A DNA stretch of 64,000 nucleotides from Lonicera japonica (lineage: Eukaryota; Streptophyta; Magnoliopsida; Dipsacales; Caprifoliaceae), in assembly GCA_021464415.1 (NCBI GenBank), contig JAKCWG010000206.1, forward strand, positions 1 to 64,000, read 5' to 3'. Positions 22,651-34,692 of the stretch are shown here, one piece after another. The notes under the pieces were generated by a model that searched no databases, was not told the DNA's origin, and saw nothing but the letters and a program-made list of their open reading frames with translations. The position numbers were made by a program, and so were the translations under genes. Position 1 is the first letter of the stretch. Every line of letters starts with the position of its first letter.

Positions 22651-23550
22651 CTAAACTTCATTATTTGATAGCGGAATCGATACCCTATGTCTAGAGCAAT
22701 GAATTACCATATGGAAAGTGGCTAACCAATCCATACCCAGTATAAGATCATAATCCCCCGTATCAAGGACAATAAGATCAAACTCTACCGAGGACTCCCC
22801 AGAACTCAAGGAGCAATTCTTATAAATAGATCCCAACCGAATTCTATTTTCCGTGGGTGTACCAACCCATAAGGGTATATTCAATAATTCAACACACAAT
22901 CCCAATCTATCAACCAACGTACGTGAAATAAAGGAATGGGAGGCACTAGTATCAAATAGAACTTTAAGCCAGGTACTGAAGAACAAAATAGTACCTTCCA
23001 TTACTTTAATATCTGGCTGCTCTGACTGTGTCAACGTGTAGACCCGACCCTGTGTTCTGCCACCACCCGGAGAATACATATTTCCACTTCCCCTGGACTC
23101 ACTCTGATTCTGCCCATGACCCTGACCACCTGGACTGCTAGAAAAAGACTGGCCCTTACCGCCCGTGCGACTTGAGCCTTGAAACTGTGGCCGATTATTG
23201 AAGGATTGAGAGGGTTGTTGCTGCTCTTGTCTTATGGTTGGACATTCTCTCTTGAAGTGCCCTAATTGACCACACCCATAACAAACTCTTTCTCGAGACC
23301 CCTGGCTTTCATTTCCTGAACCCATAGACTGACCTCTAACATAACTTCCACTAGAGGAGCCGGACTTACCCTTGTACCTCTTTCCCTGACTACCCGATTT
23401 TTTCCCTTTGGTACCCCTCTTTTTGTCAAGGAATCTACTGGCATCTATCCTTTCTTGTTCAACTTTCATTGCCATCCTCACGGCTTTTGCGACACTGCCT
23501 TGATTTAAGTGATACACCTTCTCTTGAATAGAAAGTTTTAATCCCTTCAA
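22651..23550 (-). pseudogene. gag C-terminus, zinc knuckle and aspartic protease
   Basis: 299 codons open. Residues 90-103 form a CCHC knuckle (CYGCGQLGHFKREC) after a Lys/Ser/Gly-rich basic stretch (44-85). A Gln/Ser/Gly-rich linker follows. The protease active site is at 198-204 in LFDTSASHSFIS: the catalytic Asp (200) remains, but the normal DTGA or DSGA reads DTSA. LGMDWL near the end is the family's conserved flap-side motif. A TAG just upstream (near 23552) and a frameshift near 23640 separate it from the start of gag. Confidence 0.9.
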
Positions 23551-24103
23551 GAACTAACGTATCTTTTCCTTGGGGTCATTATCTAGACTCTTATCAAAAC
23601 GACTCAGAGCTTTAAACTTTATCTCGTACTCTGCCACAGAAATGTTCCTGAATCAGGGAACGAAACTCATCTCTCTTCAGACTCCGATGAACCGACGAGA
23701 AATAACGCTCTAGGAACAGTTGAGTAAATTGCTCCCAAGAGGTAGGAGCGTCCGCCCTCCTAGACACGTTTCTCCACCAGATACCAGCTTGATAAACAAG
23801 TTGGTAGGTCCCCAAATTGAGCTTCAAGTCATCGGATAAAGTCATAACTTCAAAGGCTTTCTTGATTTGATCGAGCCAAGACTTTGCCGCATCGGGACCA
23901 GACCTCCCATTGAACGTAGGTGGGGCTAGCTTCTTAAACTTCTCTAGGGCCACCATAGCCCTATTCTCTTGGACTCTACCTTGGGGCTGTTCAATATGTC
24001 CTAGCACGTTGGCCAACTCTTGGGCCATTGCACGTATAGCATCTACTGACTCCCCGGAGGTAGAACTCTCATGGGTGGTGTTATGATTTAGTGAAGTCGT
24101 CAT
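23551..24103 (-). pseudogene. gag N-terminal and central domain
   Basis: The natural start is the ATG at 24101-24103 (MTTSLNHNTT). The frame remains open upstream of it, but that sequence is the untranslated leader near the PBS. The capsid-like Retrotrans_gag region includes KLAPPTFNGRSGPDAAKSWL and WRNVSRRADAPTSWEQFTQL. Frame is lost near 23640; the continuation (VAEYE.KF.ALSRFDKSL) is readable in another frame to the stop near 23552. Confidence 0.88.
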
Positions 24104-24220
24104 TCTATATGAAAATAAGAAAAGAAATATCATAGCAACCCAATATACGTTAACAAGACAACAATCTATCACAATATATCACAAATGTCGTCCCACAACC
24201 TAAGTAATTGCAAAACCTAT

Positions 24221-24234
24221 GCTTTGACACCAAA
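24221..24234 (-). other. Primer binding site
   Basis: Minus-strand TTGGTGTCAAAGC lies next to the inner edge of the 5' LTR and resembles the tRNA-Met-type TTGGTATCAAAGC of Del/Tekay elements. Confidence 0.75.
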
Positions 24235-24235
24235 T

Positions 24236-25757
24236 TGTAACACCCCCGTCTTAATCGTACAGGATAACACCTGTAATTAAGACCTGGAGCGTTACTAACC
24301 CATCTTAGTAAGACTAAGATAGGTATATAATGAAAGGAAATAAACAAACAACAACATACATATCAAGGGTTCTAAGCAAGGGTATATAAGCATATCATAA
24401 CATTTAAGCATGCATCATATATGTATACCCAAACCATGTGAATTCTCAAAGTATATAACTCCTCGGGCTAGATGTGGCTTCCTGAAATATATATATATAT
24501 ACTAAAAATGAATTGTATCAAAGCTTCTATTTCGTCCTTGATCCCATCGCTTCTTTATCCTCATGAGCCTGGTAAGTACCTGTAAGGATTTAAAGAAAAC
24601 AGGGGTGAGCCATTTGCTTAGTAGAGGGGGGGGTGAAGGGCATGTGTTTAAAAACTGGTTTATAAACATATCTTTTAAACCACGTGTAATTCGATAATAT
24701 CAACAAGAACCATGTTCATTAATTTACTATGCATGAACGTGCTAATGCAGTTTACCTCCCGTGTTAACCGATTACCATACAATCGAGAGCTTGAGCTCTG
24801 AGTATAATCTAATGCCACCGAGATGTCGGATCATCAAGCTGATACCCCGGGATCAATTGTCCTGATCCCATATGGCTATAGATAACAACAGTCCTGGGAT
24901 CAATCATCCTGATCCCATACAAATATCGATAACAACAAAATCATAGTGCCTTGCCAATTTGCCTAGGTTTTCGGGCTCCACACTAGTGGCTTATAGGCAG
25001 CCAAATCTTGCTCCCCCAAGGGTTTAGGGCTTTTCAACCCAAGGGTACCGGGCCCTGCCTATTTTTCCCATCCCGGCAAGCACTATTCAATCGATATAAG
25101 ATATCCATTTTCGAGGAATACAAGCTCCCCGAACCAATACAAGAAGATATAAGCCTTTCACGAGATAGCCAATTAAATCAAAAGCCATAATTGCGTTCAA
25201 GAACTTGCCGTAAAATCTCCGGGCTTCCGGTTGACACACTATGCATGTGGATTATGCAAATCATGCCATTTACTAACCATATGGGACAATTTATGCCGTT
25301 CACAATCAGCCAAATTCCACTTTATATCTTTTAGTGTGTATAATTCACCAACAATCCATTTTTAACAACAAATATTATTTACACAACCAAGGGATATCTC
25401 ATATAGTTCGAATAACACTTTAAAGCAAGTATGGATGGCATATTTTGTCTCAAATCATATCTTTATAACTTAATCAATCATACAAATATCAAAATTTTTT
25501 TATTTCTCAAACAAATATCTCTCAAAAAGTCAATATTGAAGAATAAAAGCATAAAACTATATCTCGTTGTAAAGGCAAGAAACGGAAAAATTACGATAGG
25601 TCAAATTTAGCCAAAATTCACAAATCGCAAAGAATTAAAACTTCCTATTTACCAACCGAAATCGATTCGGACCACCCGAATCACCAAAAAATCATTCACA
25701 CACATATATATATATATAATAGGATTAATACAACATAATTAAATATAGGGTGTTTCA
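24236..25757 (-). repeat. 5' LTR of the Tekay-like element, internally deleted, 1522 bp
   Basis: TGTAACACCCCC at 24236 to GGTGTTTCA at 25757. It is collinear with the other LTR except that CAAGAAA at 25576-25582 joins sequence that in the other LTR is 731 bp apart. The missing part includes the putative TATA box and the palindrome array, so this 5' LTR has lost its likely promoter. Confidence 0.93.
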
Positions 25758-28240
25758 CATTTCGTATAGAAAGGTCCCGTATTTTCTTAGCATCAATCAA
25801 TTCCTAGATAGTGTGGCGAAGGGCAACATAACTATCAATGGTGTGACCCATATTCTAGTGATAATCGTAGCATTCATTCAGCTTCTAGTGTGTCGATATT
25901 GGGTTTGGTAATGGGAGTGGGTTGAGCAGATAAATCATCCCTACTTCCTTCAATTGCTTGTATACTTTTCCCAATGGTCCCAGCAATTGTGAGAAATATT
26001 TATCTCGTGCTTTACCTTGATAGGCTCCCCATCAATTGTTATTGCCGCAATGCCCCAAAGATGGGTGATTTCCTGTATTTCCTTGAGCTGTTGAACTATA
26101 GGGGTTAGTGGAATATCCACTATTATTTGACATATGCGGCCTATAGGCAGAAACTTGGTTAATTGTCGAGGTTGAGCTTGAAGCCCTTTTGTATTGAGAG
26201 TTAGATTTTTTTTGTTTCCACTTGTTTAGCTAGTTTTTCTTTTATTTTGTTCCCCACATGCAACAAATCTTTAAAACATATAAAGAATTTATGGCCCATT
26301 TGAGCCCTGATCTTAGGTTTTAGATTCTTAATGATCATTCCCAATTGTTCTTCTTCATCCAATCTTTCTACCATCTAGGTGCCAAGCTCTCTCCACCTTA
26401 TTACAAATTCACTGATGTTCTAGCATTCTTTTTGCTTTTCCATTTTGAGGTGCTTGTAAGTGATTTTCAATTATTCCTTTTTCTTGTATTGCGTTACAAA
26501 CTCATTAATTATATCAGTCTAGAGCGTACCAAATGCTTTTCTAAACTCAAGAACTAATTTTGTGCCGGGCCGACCAAGGTTAGGTGAAAGGAATTTGCTA
26601 ACTCTACTTTTTCAACATCATAAATTTTCATATAGCGTACATAGGATTTCAGGTAGGTTCTGGTGAATTTAGGAATTGATGGCATCTTGAATCCTACCAA
26701 ATATATTACGAACTTCAAGGTACAAATTATAATTTTGGAGTTGAGTGTGGATCATTTGAAGTTTCTGCAAAGTTTTGTGTGAGGGCTCTCAATTGTTCTT
26801 TAAGCTCATTGATGGTCTTATCATCTCTTTAAGCCTCAAATGTTGGGATTACTTTTCCTTGGATAATAGTTAATTGATGGGTCGGTTCATAATGAGGATC
26901 TTGGTATGGTTTGCAAGGTAGTTTCCATTTAGGCGGCTGTGAGATTGGGTCTGCTTGAGCTTGGTGAAGCTAATTGATGACGGGGTAGGGATGTAACGTC
27001 GGTACAATTTGTTGTTCATGTGGTGGTGGAGCATTGGTATGAATAAAAGGTGGCACAAGTGGTACAAACAGTGCCTCCCTCATGGATTCTAATGGTCGGT
27101 TCCAAGCTAGTTCATCTAACCAAGCATAAGTGTTCTAATGGCCGACCAGAAGTAACATCAAATTCTGATTCGTATTCATGAGCATCTTGAAAATTTCTTC
27201 AGGGCTTGGCATTGGTACGGTTCTTGATCTAATTGCAGTATTGGCTTGATTAAACTCTTGATTCTTTGGTAAACTTTGATCGGCATTTTGTGCTGGCATC
27301 CTTACATTTGGATATTAGGGCAACCCTCCCATATTAAGATTATGAGGTAACCCTTGGTTCTGGTAAAAAGGATCGGGCAATAGGTATGCTGCATTATTGA
27401 ATTGGTTTCCTCCTTCTCAATTGAGTGTTTGTTGATGTTCCATATCAAACACGGTACTTGGTCAACTGGGATGAACTAGTATTCTTGTTCTATCTCCTCT
27501 GGCCCTAACAGAGGTTAGATTGGATGTATGTCTTTAGCATAAGAAAGAGACAAATCCAATTGCAAGTAAGTCCCTAAAAAACAAAGGAAAATATACATTC
27601 TTAGAAACTGCCAATTTTTTTAAAATACAACGATCGAAAATACACTTAATCAGTATAAAAATATTTTCATTGGGTTGAAAATAGACTGTCGGTGACAACT
27701 TGTGAGCACTATATGAAGGGAAGGTAGAAATGTAAATTTCTTGGGTTCCTTTTCCTTCCCAAATTTTGGAAATCATCTTTGGAAGAACATTTAAAAAAAA
27801 TTATTTGATAATATAGAAAGCTCTCTCCTCATGAGTTGTTTTATTCATGGAACTAGTGATAGAAAAATTACGAAAATTATTAGTCTTCAAGAATTTTTAC
27901 GAAGGAGGTTGGGCAGCCTCTAGCCATACTAACCAAAACCATGATGGTATGATTGACAAGGCCTGTACTCACCGAATTCTGACGACTGACGACCATTAAA
28001 ACAATGCCGAAAAATCTCTTGTGTACTAAGCTGACTCTCTTATATGCAAGCGTGGCTGAATATGGTAAAGGTTTAGGCTCCCTCCTATTAGCAGGTGTTA
28101 CTATATACCTCAAGGGCACAGGTATGTGTAAAGACCTTTTTAATGTACCTCCACTAGGTACTTGAGGGGTATTCCACTCTATTTACCTCAGTGGGGGTAT
28201 TGGGCTAAGGAAAATGGTTCCAAACGCTTTTGGCTGATGT
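25758..28240 (-). pseudogene. Tat/Ogre-like leader and gag relic, minus-strand copy
   Basis: The minus strand from 28240 carries the leader homologous to 15560-16000, then a gag-like region with LDELAWNRPLESMREA and INTNAPPP-type phrases (near 27000-27130), and near 25880 a Cys-His-like ECYDYH..MGHTID segment with LRHTI.ELIDAKKIRDL after it. That is the pattern at the end of Tat gag. Stops are numerous. It is cut at 28240 by a join to copia sequence and at 25762 by the Tekay-like insertion. Confidence 0.7.
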
Positions 28241-28943
28241 AGAACGTAATTGAAGCTTATTTGCATTATAGAGGCGTAAGTATGGGAAACATGCACAACC
28301 AAAAGCACAAAGTGAATCATAATTAGGAGCACAGTGAAATAATTTTTTATAAGGAGACATATGGTGCAAAATACGAGTAAGAAGTCTATTTATTAAATAA
28401 ACAATTGTGCTGAAAGCATCAACCCAATATGATGGTGGCATGTGAGCATGAGCAAAAAGTGTGAGTCTAATATCGATAATATGGCAATTTTTACGTTCAG
28501 CCACCCTATTTTCTTCTAGAGTTAAAAGACAAGAAAAATGGTGAAAAATCCCATAATTAATCAAGAAATTTTAAAACTCGGTTTTTGCATACACCCCCTT
28601 CCATCTGTTTGAATTGAATTAATCTTAGTGGAAAATAGATTCTCAACATAAGATTTGAAGCGTACAAAGAAAGTAAAGACTTCATGTTTATTAACATGGG
28701 GAATATCCATGAATATCGTGAAAAATCATCAAAAAACAATAAAAAATATTTTGATCCTTTGACAGAAATATAAGGAGACATCCAAACATCATAATGTATT
28801 GATTCTAAAGGAGAATTTGACATAGAATCAAATAATTGAAAATGAAGCTTAGTACTTTTGCCTAAAGGACATGAACGACAAAAAGATGAAACTGAACTTA
28901 AACTAGTAATTGGAAAACATTCGTTTGCAATCATATGCTTCAA
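28241..28943 (-). pseudogene. copia pre-integrase and integrase relic
   Basis: 28943-28557 encodes the pre-integrase end (FCRSCPLGKSTKLHF) and the integrase start with HYDVWMSPYISVKGSKYFLL and FFDDFSRYSW. 28564-28205 encodes LEENRVAERKNCHIIDIRLTL (Glu) through PSYWVDAFSTIVYLINR. Between them the second catalytic Asp block is decayed. Sequence leaves the family after KLQLR near 28240. Confidence 0.8.
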
Positions 28944-29059
28944 AGTACTTGTTGCCGGGTGTCCTAAGCGAGAGTGACAAACTGGAGTAGTAGTTTTAAA
29001 TCTAATAAAAGCAAAACGGCGACTTGACTTATTTGATAGATGATGACGAATGCGAAAGG

Positions 29060-29503
29060 CTAGAGACCATGTTCACTCCTCCCGCACAAAAGCATCTTCC
29101 TTGTCTTTAGATCTTTCACAAAGAAACAATTAGGGTAAAAAACAAAGTAACAATGATTATCAACTGCAAATTGGTGAATGGAAAGTAAATTGGCAGAAAC
29201 ATATGGACAATGAAGAACATTTTTTGGTTTAAAGGAAGAGGAAGCAAGTTGGAATTCATTTGAACCAGTATGAAAGATGTCTAAATTTGCACCATTACCT
29301 ATAGTAACCCTTTCCTTTACATGATATTCATTTTGAATAGCCAAGTTTGCAAGATTAGATGTGATATGAGTATCAGCCCTATTGTCGGTGTACCAAGTTG
29401 TATCATCACGAGTTGAAGATGTATTGGCCACCATTGCAAAAAGTTTCTTCATGGGGACCTTACCTTTGTATATAAGCATTGTCCATTCTATAATAGCAAT
29501 CAA
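29060..29503 (-). pseudogene. copia protease relic
   Basis: 147 codons open. The active-site region reads TWYTDNRADTHITSNLANL, where the expected TDSGA has become TDNRA: the Asp remains but the flanking Ser-Gly is lost. VLHCPYVSANLLSIHQF is the conserved downstream protease motif, and the end leads into the pre-integrase region. Confidence 0.8.
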
Positions 29504-30185
29504 TAGCTAAATGTCCTGGACTATTACAAATCTGACAAGAGATAAGAGTCGAATTATAGGACGAGCCCAGCGAATCAGATAAACCGTAGGAGTTAGAAAA
29601 TTGACCAGATCCGCCACCGTTTCCCTTTCCACGATTATTAGAAAACCCTTTTCAATGAGAAGAATTGTTCGATCATGGTGCATATAAGGCAATAGCATTA
29701 TTATCAATAGGTGGGGATTTTGTTCTTGCATTCGAGCCTCAACAGTAAGTGACAGTGCTACCAAATCAGCATAAGAGATGGGTGTATCATGAGCTTGTGT
29801 TGAGCTAACAGTGACCTCATAGGTAGGACCAACGTTACATATAATAATGGTTACCAAAGTATCATCATCATCATCATCATCAATAGCATTACCAGAAAAG
29901 GACAAATTGTCAGCATTACAATTGATCTTATCGACATAATCTGAAATAGAAAAATCTCCTCAATTTGTGTTATGTAATTCACTTGTTAATTGCAAGATAC
30001 TAATTTTATATTGAGAGGCATACCTCATTTCAAGTGACTTCCACATATCACTAGATGTAGTAAAGCGATTAACTGTGGACATCATGCTAGGTGTCATAGA
30101 ACCATTGAGCCAACTCAAGATTGTTTGATCTTGTAGATCCCAAACAGTAAACAATGGGTTAACGGTGGTTTCCACTATACCATTT
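29496..30185 (-). pseudogene. copia gag relic with zinc knuckle
   Basis: From the right, LQDQTILSWLNGSMTPSMMS and SSDMWKSLEMRYASQ mark copia Gag (UBN2-like). A CCHC knuckle of the form CQICNSPGHLAIDC is at about 29496-29538. A frame shift lies near 29960, and a trinucleotide run encoding Asp repeats is at about 29859-29882. Confidence 0.78.
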
Positions 30186-31475
30186 TGATAGAAACTTAAT
30201 ACCAGGATCATTTAATATTGCGTATAGACCGAACAAAATTTTTACATAAAACCCTAGTGCAGAATTAGATTTTACCTTCGAGATCTCTCTGGTTTGCTCT
30301 CGTCTTAGCGTGAACAGGATTTGATGTGGACAAACCTAGAACACGGGCTCGATGGAACTTCACAATCTTTTATCGTATTCCTTTTGCTATGCTATCTTGT
30401 ATCCAGTGTGGGTTGTAGTATCACCAAGATTTCACCTATCTCTACATCACAAACCCTAAATTCGTGAGAATTCTTGTACTACGAAATAAGGCAAGGCCGG
30501 CGTATATATATAACTACGATCGGGATCCTAAGGATACATAAGTGTTTGGGCTTACTATGGAAAACTGGAATCCTAATTCAATTATGAATTAATTCCTTCC
30601 ATAAATTATAATTCACACCACTAAAGAATTATAATTGCACTCCTGTCCTTATCTAAAAATTATATTTTGAGCTCCTTGTTATTAAATACTTATTATTCTC
30701 CCCACACTAAGATGATAGATAACCGTTATTTAAATTAAATTATTGACAATTATATTTAAATGATTTCTTAGTCCTTGAGCTTACCACTTAACTTATTTGA
30801 CATGTCGGATTAACATAATCCATCTGCAGGGTTTGACATGATCAAAACTTATAAGCTTCTCCAGGGGCTATCATTAATCCCTATATTGGGACGTGAATTC
30901 CGTCAATAATTAATATTCATCATACATATAGTCGTTATCCAATCCACAGAGCTTATTGATTCAAAAATGAATCTCATTCTTAATGAGTCAAAACAATAAA
31001 CACTACAAATATATGTCTATTTATTATTTCGAGGTTAAGAGCATAAGCAATCATAATAACCATGAGATTTTAAATTGTTTTATATAGTCAGTATAAAAAT
31101 GATTAACCTAAACCGGTCTTGTTCAATACACGCAAAGTGTATTAGCAAAACGAGTTAACACTATATTGTTTCCTGCATAAACTACTAAAACATGTATTAC
31201 AATCATACCAATGGGTGTCCAATTCCATCTAAAACTGTGAACCACTAAAATTGTATTATATCAGAATTGATAATATGATCCTCTGTGTATAAGCCAAACT
31301 CTATATACCAAATCATCTACTGTATGGAATAAAAGACACACTTGCACAATATTTACACAAATAATATAATGCAACAATTGCCCATTAATATTCTCATTAA
31401 AATAACAAAATCGAGTCTATATAACATGTCAAAATCAAAAAATAAAATCATGACTTTTAGTATATCACTCTAACA
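30186..31475 (-). repeat. Solo LTR inserted in copia gag, about 1290 bp
   Basis: On the minus strand it starts TGTTAGAGTG at 31475 and ends TTTCTATCA at 30186. The gag frame before it (LMGFVDRSN...EDG) and after it (IVETTVNPLFTV) would be contiguous without it. Flanks are CCATC (31476-31480) and CCATT (30180-30184), a near duplication with one extra T, so the left boundary may be off by a base. No internal domain is present. Confidence 0.65.
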
Positions 31476-31660
31476 CCATCTTCCTTCTCCTTATACTTTA
31501 GAGAACAAGAGTTTGATCTATCGACAAACCCCATAAGGTTCTTACTCTTCAGAAAGGGAACAAATTGTGCCACCCATAAAACGTAGTTCGTTCTGTCAAG
31601 CTTGATTAACACCGATGGTCATAGCAGTTGGTATAACAGTTGATGTAGTTTGTATTGACG
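31476..31660 (-). pseudogene. copia gag N-terminus, 5' piece
   Basis: The minus strand reads INQA then KLDRTNYVLWVAQFVPFLKS and NLMGFVDRS, the typical first block of plant copia Gag. It is the upstream part of the gag interrupted by the solo LTR. Confidence 0.7.
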
Positions 31661-31746
31661 CCATAAGTTAGAGAAAAGAAGCGTAATTAGAGGAGACAAG
31701 GAGGAAGAAATCAAAAGAAAAGGAATGTCATCTGACTATCCCTCTG

Positions 31747-34678
31747 TGATGTGCTCCATGTGCTTCAGCCTAGCCCTCCATTCAATTCAATCCAGGAGTA
31801 TTATGAATTCTTGAATACACATAGATTCATAGATAGAGCATGGAAGTTCAAGCTGGAGTGAAAAAATGTGTTGAAATCAGAATTATTTTATTTTATGTTG
31901 TTTTAAAATTAGTATCTTGACTAGTACCTGATGATGTCATTGCTTACATCATGCATCGATGATTTCATCGCTTACATCATGCATCGATGATTTCATCGCT
32001 TACATAAGTCTTTAGTGATGTCAATTGGCAAAAGGTTTCTTATTCTTGGATGAAGAACACCCATCATTCAGACATCCTTGACTTTTCCTTCCTGTAACTC
32101 ATACGCGAATGTAACTGATTTAGGGCTATAATCTCCTAGTCTTTTAGATAAAGTCCACCTCACTTAGGATATTTGTCAGGAGATGGGAAATGATCCAGCG
32201 ATTGCATTTATAAAGTGGGTTTATCCCCTATTAGAGTAAGGCATTCTCTCGAAACTAGATTCACCCGTTCTTGTCTTCGACGATTAACTTATTCCAGAGC
32301 AGTCTGGTGATTAGCCTATCCCAAGAAATAACTCCTCACGTGTGAAATTATAGAAGATCTCCCTCGCTACTGGGTTGACTAGTCAGCTTCTAAATGAGAA
32401 GTCTTTCAGAATTGGAGAGATAAAAGATGTATCAATTTTTTAACTAGGGTCGGTGGAATTCCAAGGCGAACATCCCCTCCTTTTCGAGTTGTAGCAATCA
32501 AATTAGATAATTCACTAGCAGAAAGGGAGGTAATAGGGAGAAGAGATCTTACATCTCTCGTACAAACACGACTTCTTTGGCTTGATTTTTGACCTATCGA
32601 CAGTTGAGACAGTACATCCTTCACCCATTGCTAACACGTTCCCTCCCAGTTATATGATCAACGGGATCAGTCAGCTAGAGAGCGGGGCTTTTCTTTTTTC
32701 GGGGAGACAAAGTCGTCCTTTTTACTGACCGAACCCTAAACAAGCTTCATGGGTGAGAGGTATTGTCTTACACGAAAATGGATGGCTAATTAATATCATA
32801 GAAGATATCAGCTTCTTGTATTCGTAGAGGTCAGGTTCGTATCATAGAGGTCACTCTTGTTCTTTCCCCCTTTATAGTATGGATGCGACTGCTCCACTCC
32901 GCTGCGGTCTTATGAACTGAACTTCGTTGCCTTCCTGCACGCGAAGCCAATGGGCACTGTGCCTTGGGTCAGTTTCGGGGTGGGGAGCGAAGAGAGACCA
33001 GAAGAACGATTCATTTGGATCGACGAGCTTTTTCAGCCCACAAAATAAGAATCAATGGAATGCCTGTCTATCCATGAACATATATTCTATCTGTATATCT
33101 AGGGGGTATTTCTATACATATAAAAGTGTTTTATGGCATGATATACTCGCCAAAAAAAGAAAAAGAAAAAAGTGGTTCTAAGCATAGAATCGATTGCTGC
33201 CCCCCGGGATTGAATGTATCAGGATGGGAACATCTTTATCGTCATTGATAAAAGATGTTTTCATATGATTCGTACTCAAAGAAATGGAGAACAAGCGTAG
33301 CCGAAGTTCAAAGCAAGGTTTTAGAAGTCATTCCCTGAATTCCCTAGAGATATAATTTAATATAGTAATTAAAGCCAACCTGCTAATCCCTAGATCAAAT
33401 ATTCCCTATCCGTCTGACTTTAATATGAATGGTAAAAGGCTCAAATAAAGAAAAAAGAAACTTCCTGCAGATTGCTCGAACCACTGCCAGACCACACATG
33501 TGCTATGGATAAGGTGGGGGTCGAAGAAGGATTAATCCTCTTGATGACTTGTATAGGGGGAGTCTAGAAGAAAGAAGGTTGGTTAGCAGACTCTAGAATG
33601 CTTTTGATGACCATGAATTGATTTGGATGAGAAAGTCATTATAGGCATAAAGCGGAAGTCTTAGAAAATGAAAGATCCTCTAGAATGCTCCTTGATTTGA
33701 TCTTATTTGACCTACGACTGATTTAAGGATATATCACAAACAACTACTTTAATTAAGGGTTCCTTCAAGCAGCTAGCCAACGAAGACCATCTTCTTTGCT
33801 AACAACTGATTGTGAACAAAAATCAATTGTTGGTTCCATTCTTGCTCTTTGTCTAGTCAGAAAATAGAAATAGAAGGACCAAGTTCCCTATATGATTCAA
33901 TCCCTTCCCATTCACACGGATTTTCTTCTATTGAAGAGGTTTGACACTAACGAGAGAGGAATAGTAGAAAGAAGTAGTCACTCTTCAAATCAAATATGGA
34001 AAGGTCATGGTGCTAGAACCCATAGGCACCGTTTTTTTTCTCTTCTTTATAAGAAGGGTCTCTTAAATAGAAGGTAAGGCTGGAATGTTTGCTACGATTG
34101 CAATGGTGGAGACGGTTACCCATGATGCGTATACCAATGAGCTCTTTCTCTGTTGAGCCGAAGGGCAGGCTAAAGGCATAGTTCTTTCTCCCCAATGGAA
34201 TGATCTGGACCCTTGCAAAAGAAAAGAAAGGACATGGCTTACGTCACTTGTAGTAGATGAGAATAAATACGAGCCCTTAAATTGTAGTTGGTGCGATTGA
34301 ATGTAGACCATTGGATGTATTTTGTAACAATTATATATACCTCCCAATCTCATTCCATTTGGAGGCATCAATAGTGAGTTTCATTAATAAAATTTGAGAG
34401 TTTTTAATACTCTTGGTTCTTAAAGAACTATCGAACTTATTAGAATTTTCTGCGGCATTCACATCCAACTTATTAATCAGCTTTTCCATAACAGATTATG
34501 GCGTCTTCAACACACCAAGGTTTTCATATTTTTATAGGTTTTGGGTCACGGTTTTCGCATCCCTAATTATTCCTTATATTATGGTTCTTGCTTCCTTATA
34601 AGCAAAGGGTCAAGTTTTTCATCCATTCTGATTGTAAAAACGATTTTAGGACCGTCTTTACTACATGTTTCGTTATCA
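31747..34678 (+). repeat. 5' LTR, interrupted at 32024-34232
   Basis: TGATGTGCTCC at 31747 to TTATCA at 34678. It has a tandem 28-bp duplication at 31943-31998 that is single in the other LTR. Outer and inner parts match 40186-40440 and 40446-40792 with 46143-46258. Confidence 0.88.
32024..34232. other. 2.2-kb foreign insertion in an LTR, possibly mitochondrial (NUMT)
   Basis: The sister LTR reads GATGTCATGGCTT without a gap at 40439-40451, so this block is inserted (join shares CA). It is visibly more balanced in base composition than its surroundings. It has the mixed polypyrimidine and GAAG/CTTTC texture of plant mitochondrial intergenic DNA, for example around 32870-33060. No retroelement motif, terminal repeat or recognised mitochondrial gene was found. 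The origin is a guess from texture; the insertion itself is clear. Confidence 0.45.
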
Positions 34679-34680
34679 AT

Positions 34681-34692
34681 TGGTATCAGAGC
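34681..34692 (+). other. Primer binding site, tRNA-Met type
   Basis: TGGTATCAGAGC, two bases after the 5' LTR end. Confidence 0.9.

Larger units (their letters stand above)
17332..25757 (-). mobile_element. Full-length Ty3/gypsy chromovirus, Tekay/Del-like
   Basis: 8.4 kb with two LTRs, PBS, gag, protease, reverse transcriptase, RNase H, integrase and chromodomain, all on the minus strand, so the right LTR is the 5' LTR. The 5-bp duplication CATTT flanks it at 17327-17331 and 25758-25762. Coding is nearly complete but carries a gag frameshift, a TAG stop, a break before reverse transcriptase, a stop after RNase H and a break inside integrase. It is therefore not autonomous. It lies inside a Tat/Ogre-like copy, whose frame resumes on both sides. 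Confidence 0.95.
28241..31741 (-). mobile_element. Degenerate minus-strand Ty1/copia element, truncated in pol
   Basis: Gag N-terminus at 31640-31480, then a solo LTR insertion, then gag, zinc knuckle, protease and integrase down to 28241, where it is cut in the C-terminal part of integrase. Reverse transcriptase and RNase H are missing. The right edge is set by the next element's boundary at 31742. Confidence 0.82.

Noticed and set aside
32406..32624. 72-codon minus-strand frame in the foreign insertion
   Set aside because: Reads somewhat like a real protein (LSASELSNLIATTRKGGDVR) but matches nothing I can name. Kept only as part of the possible organelle segment.
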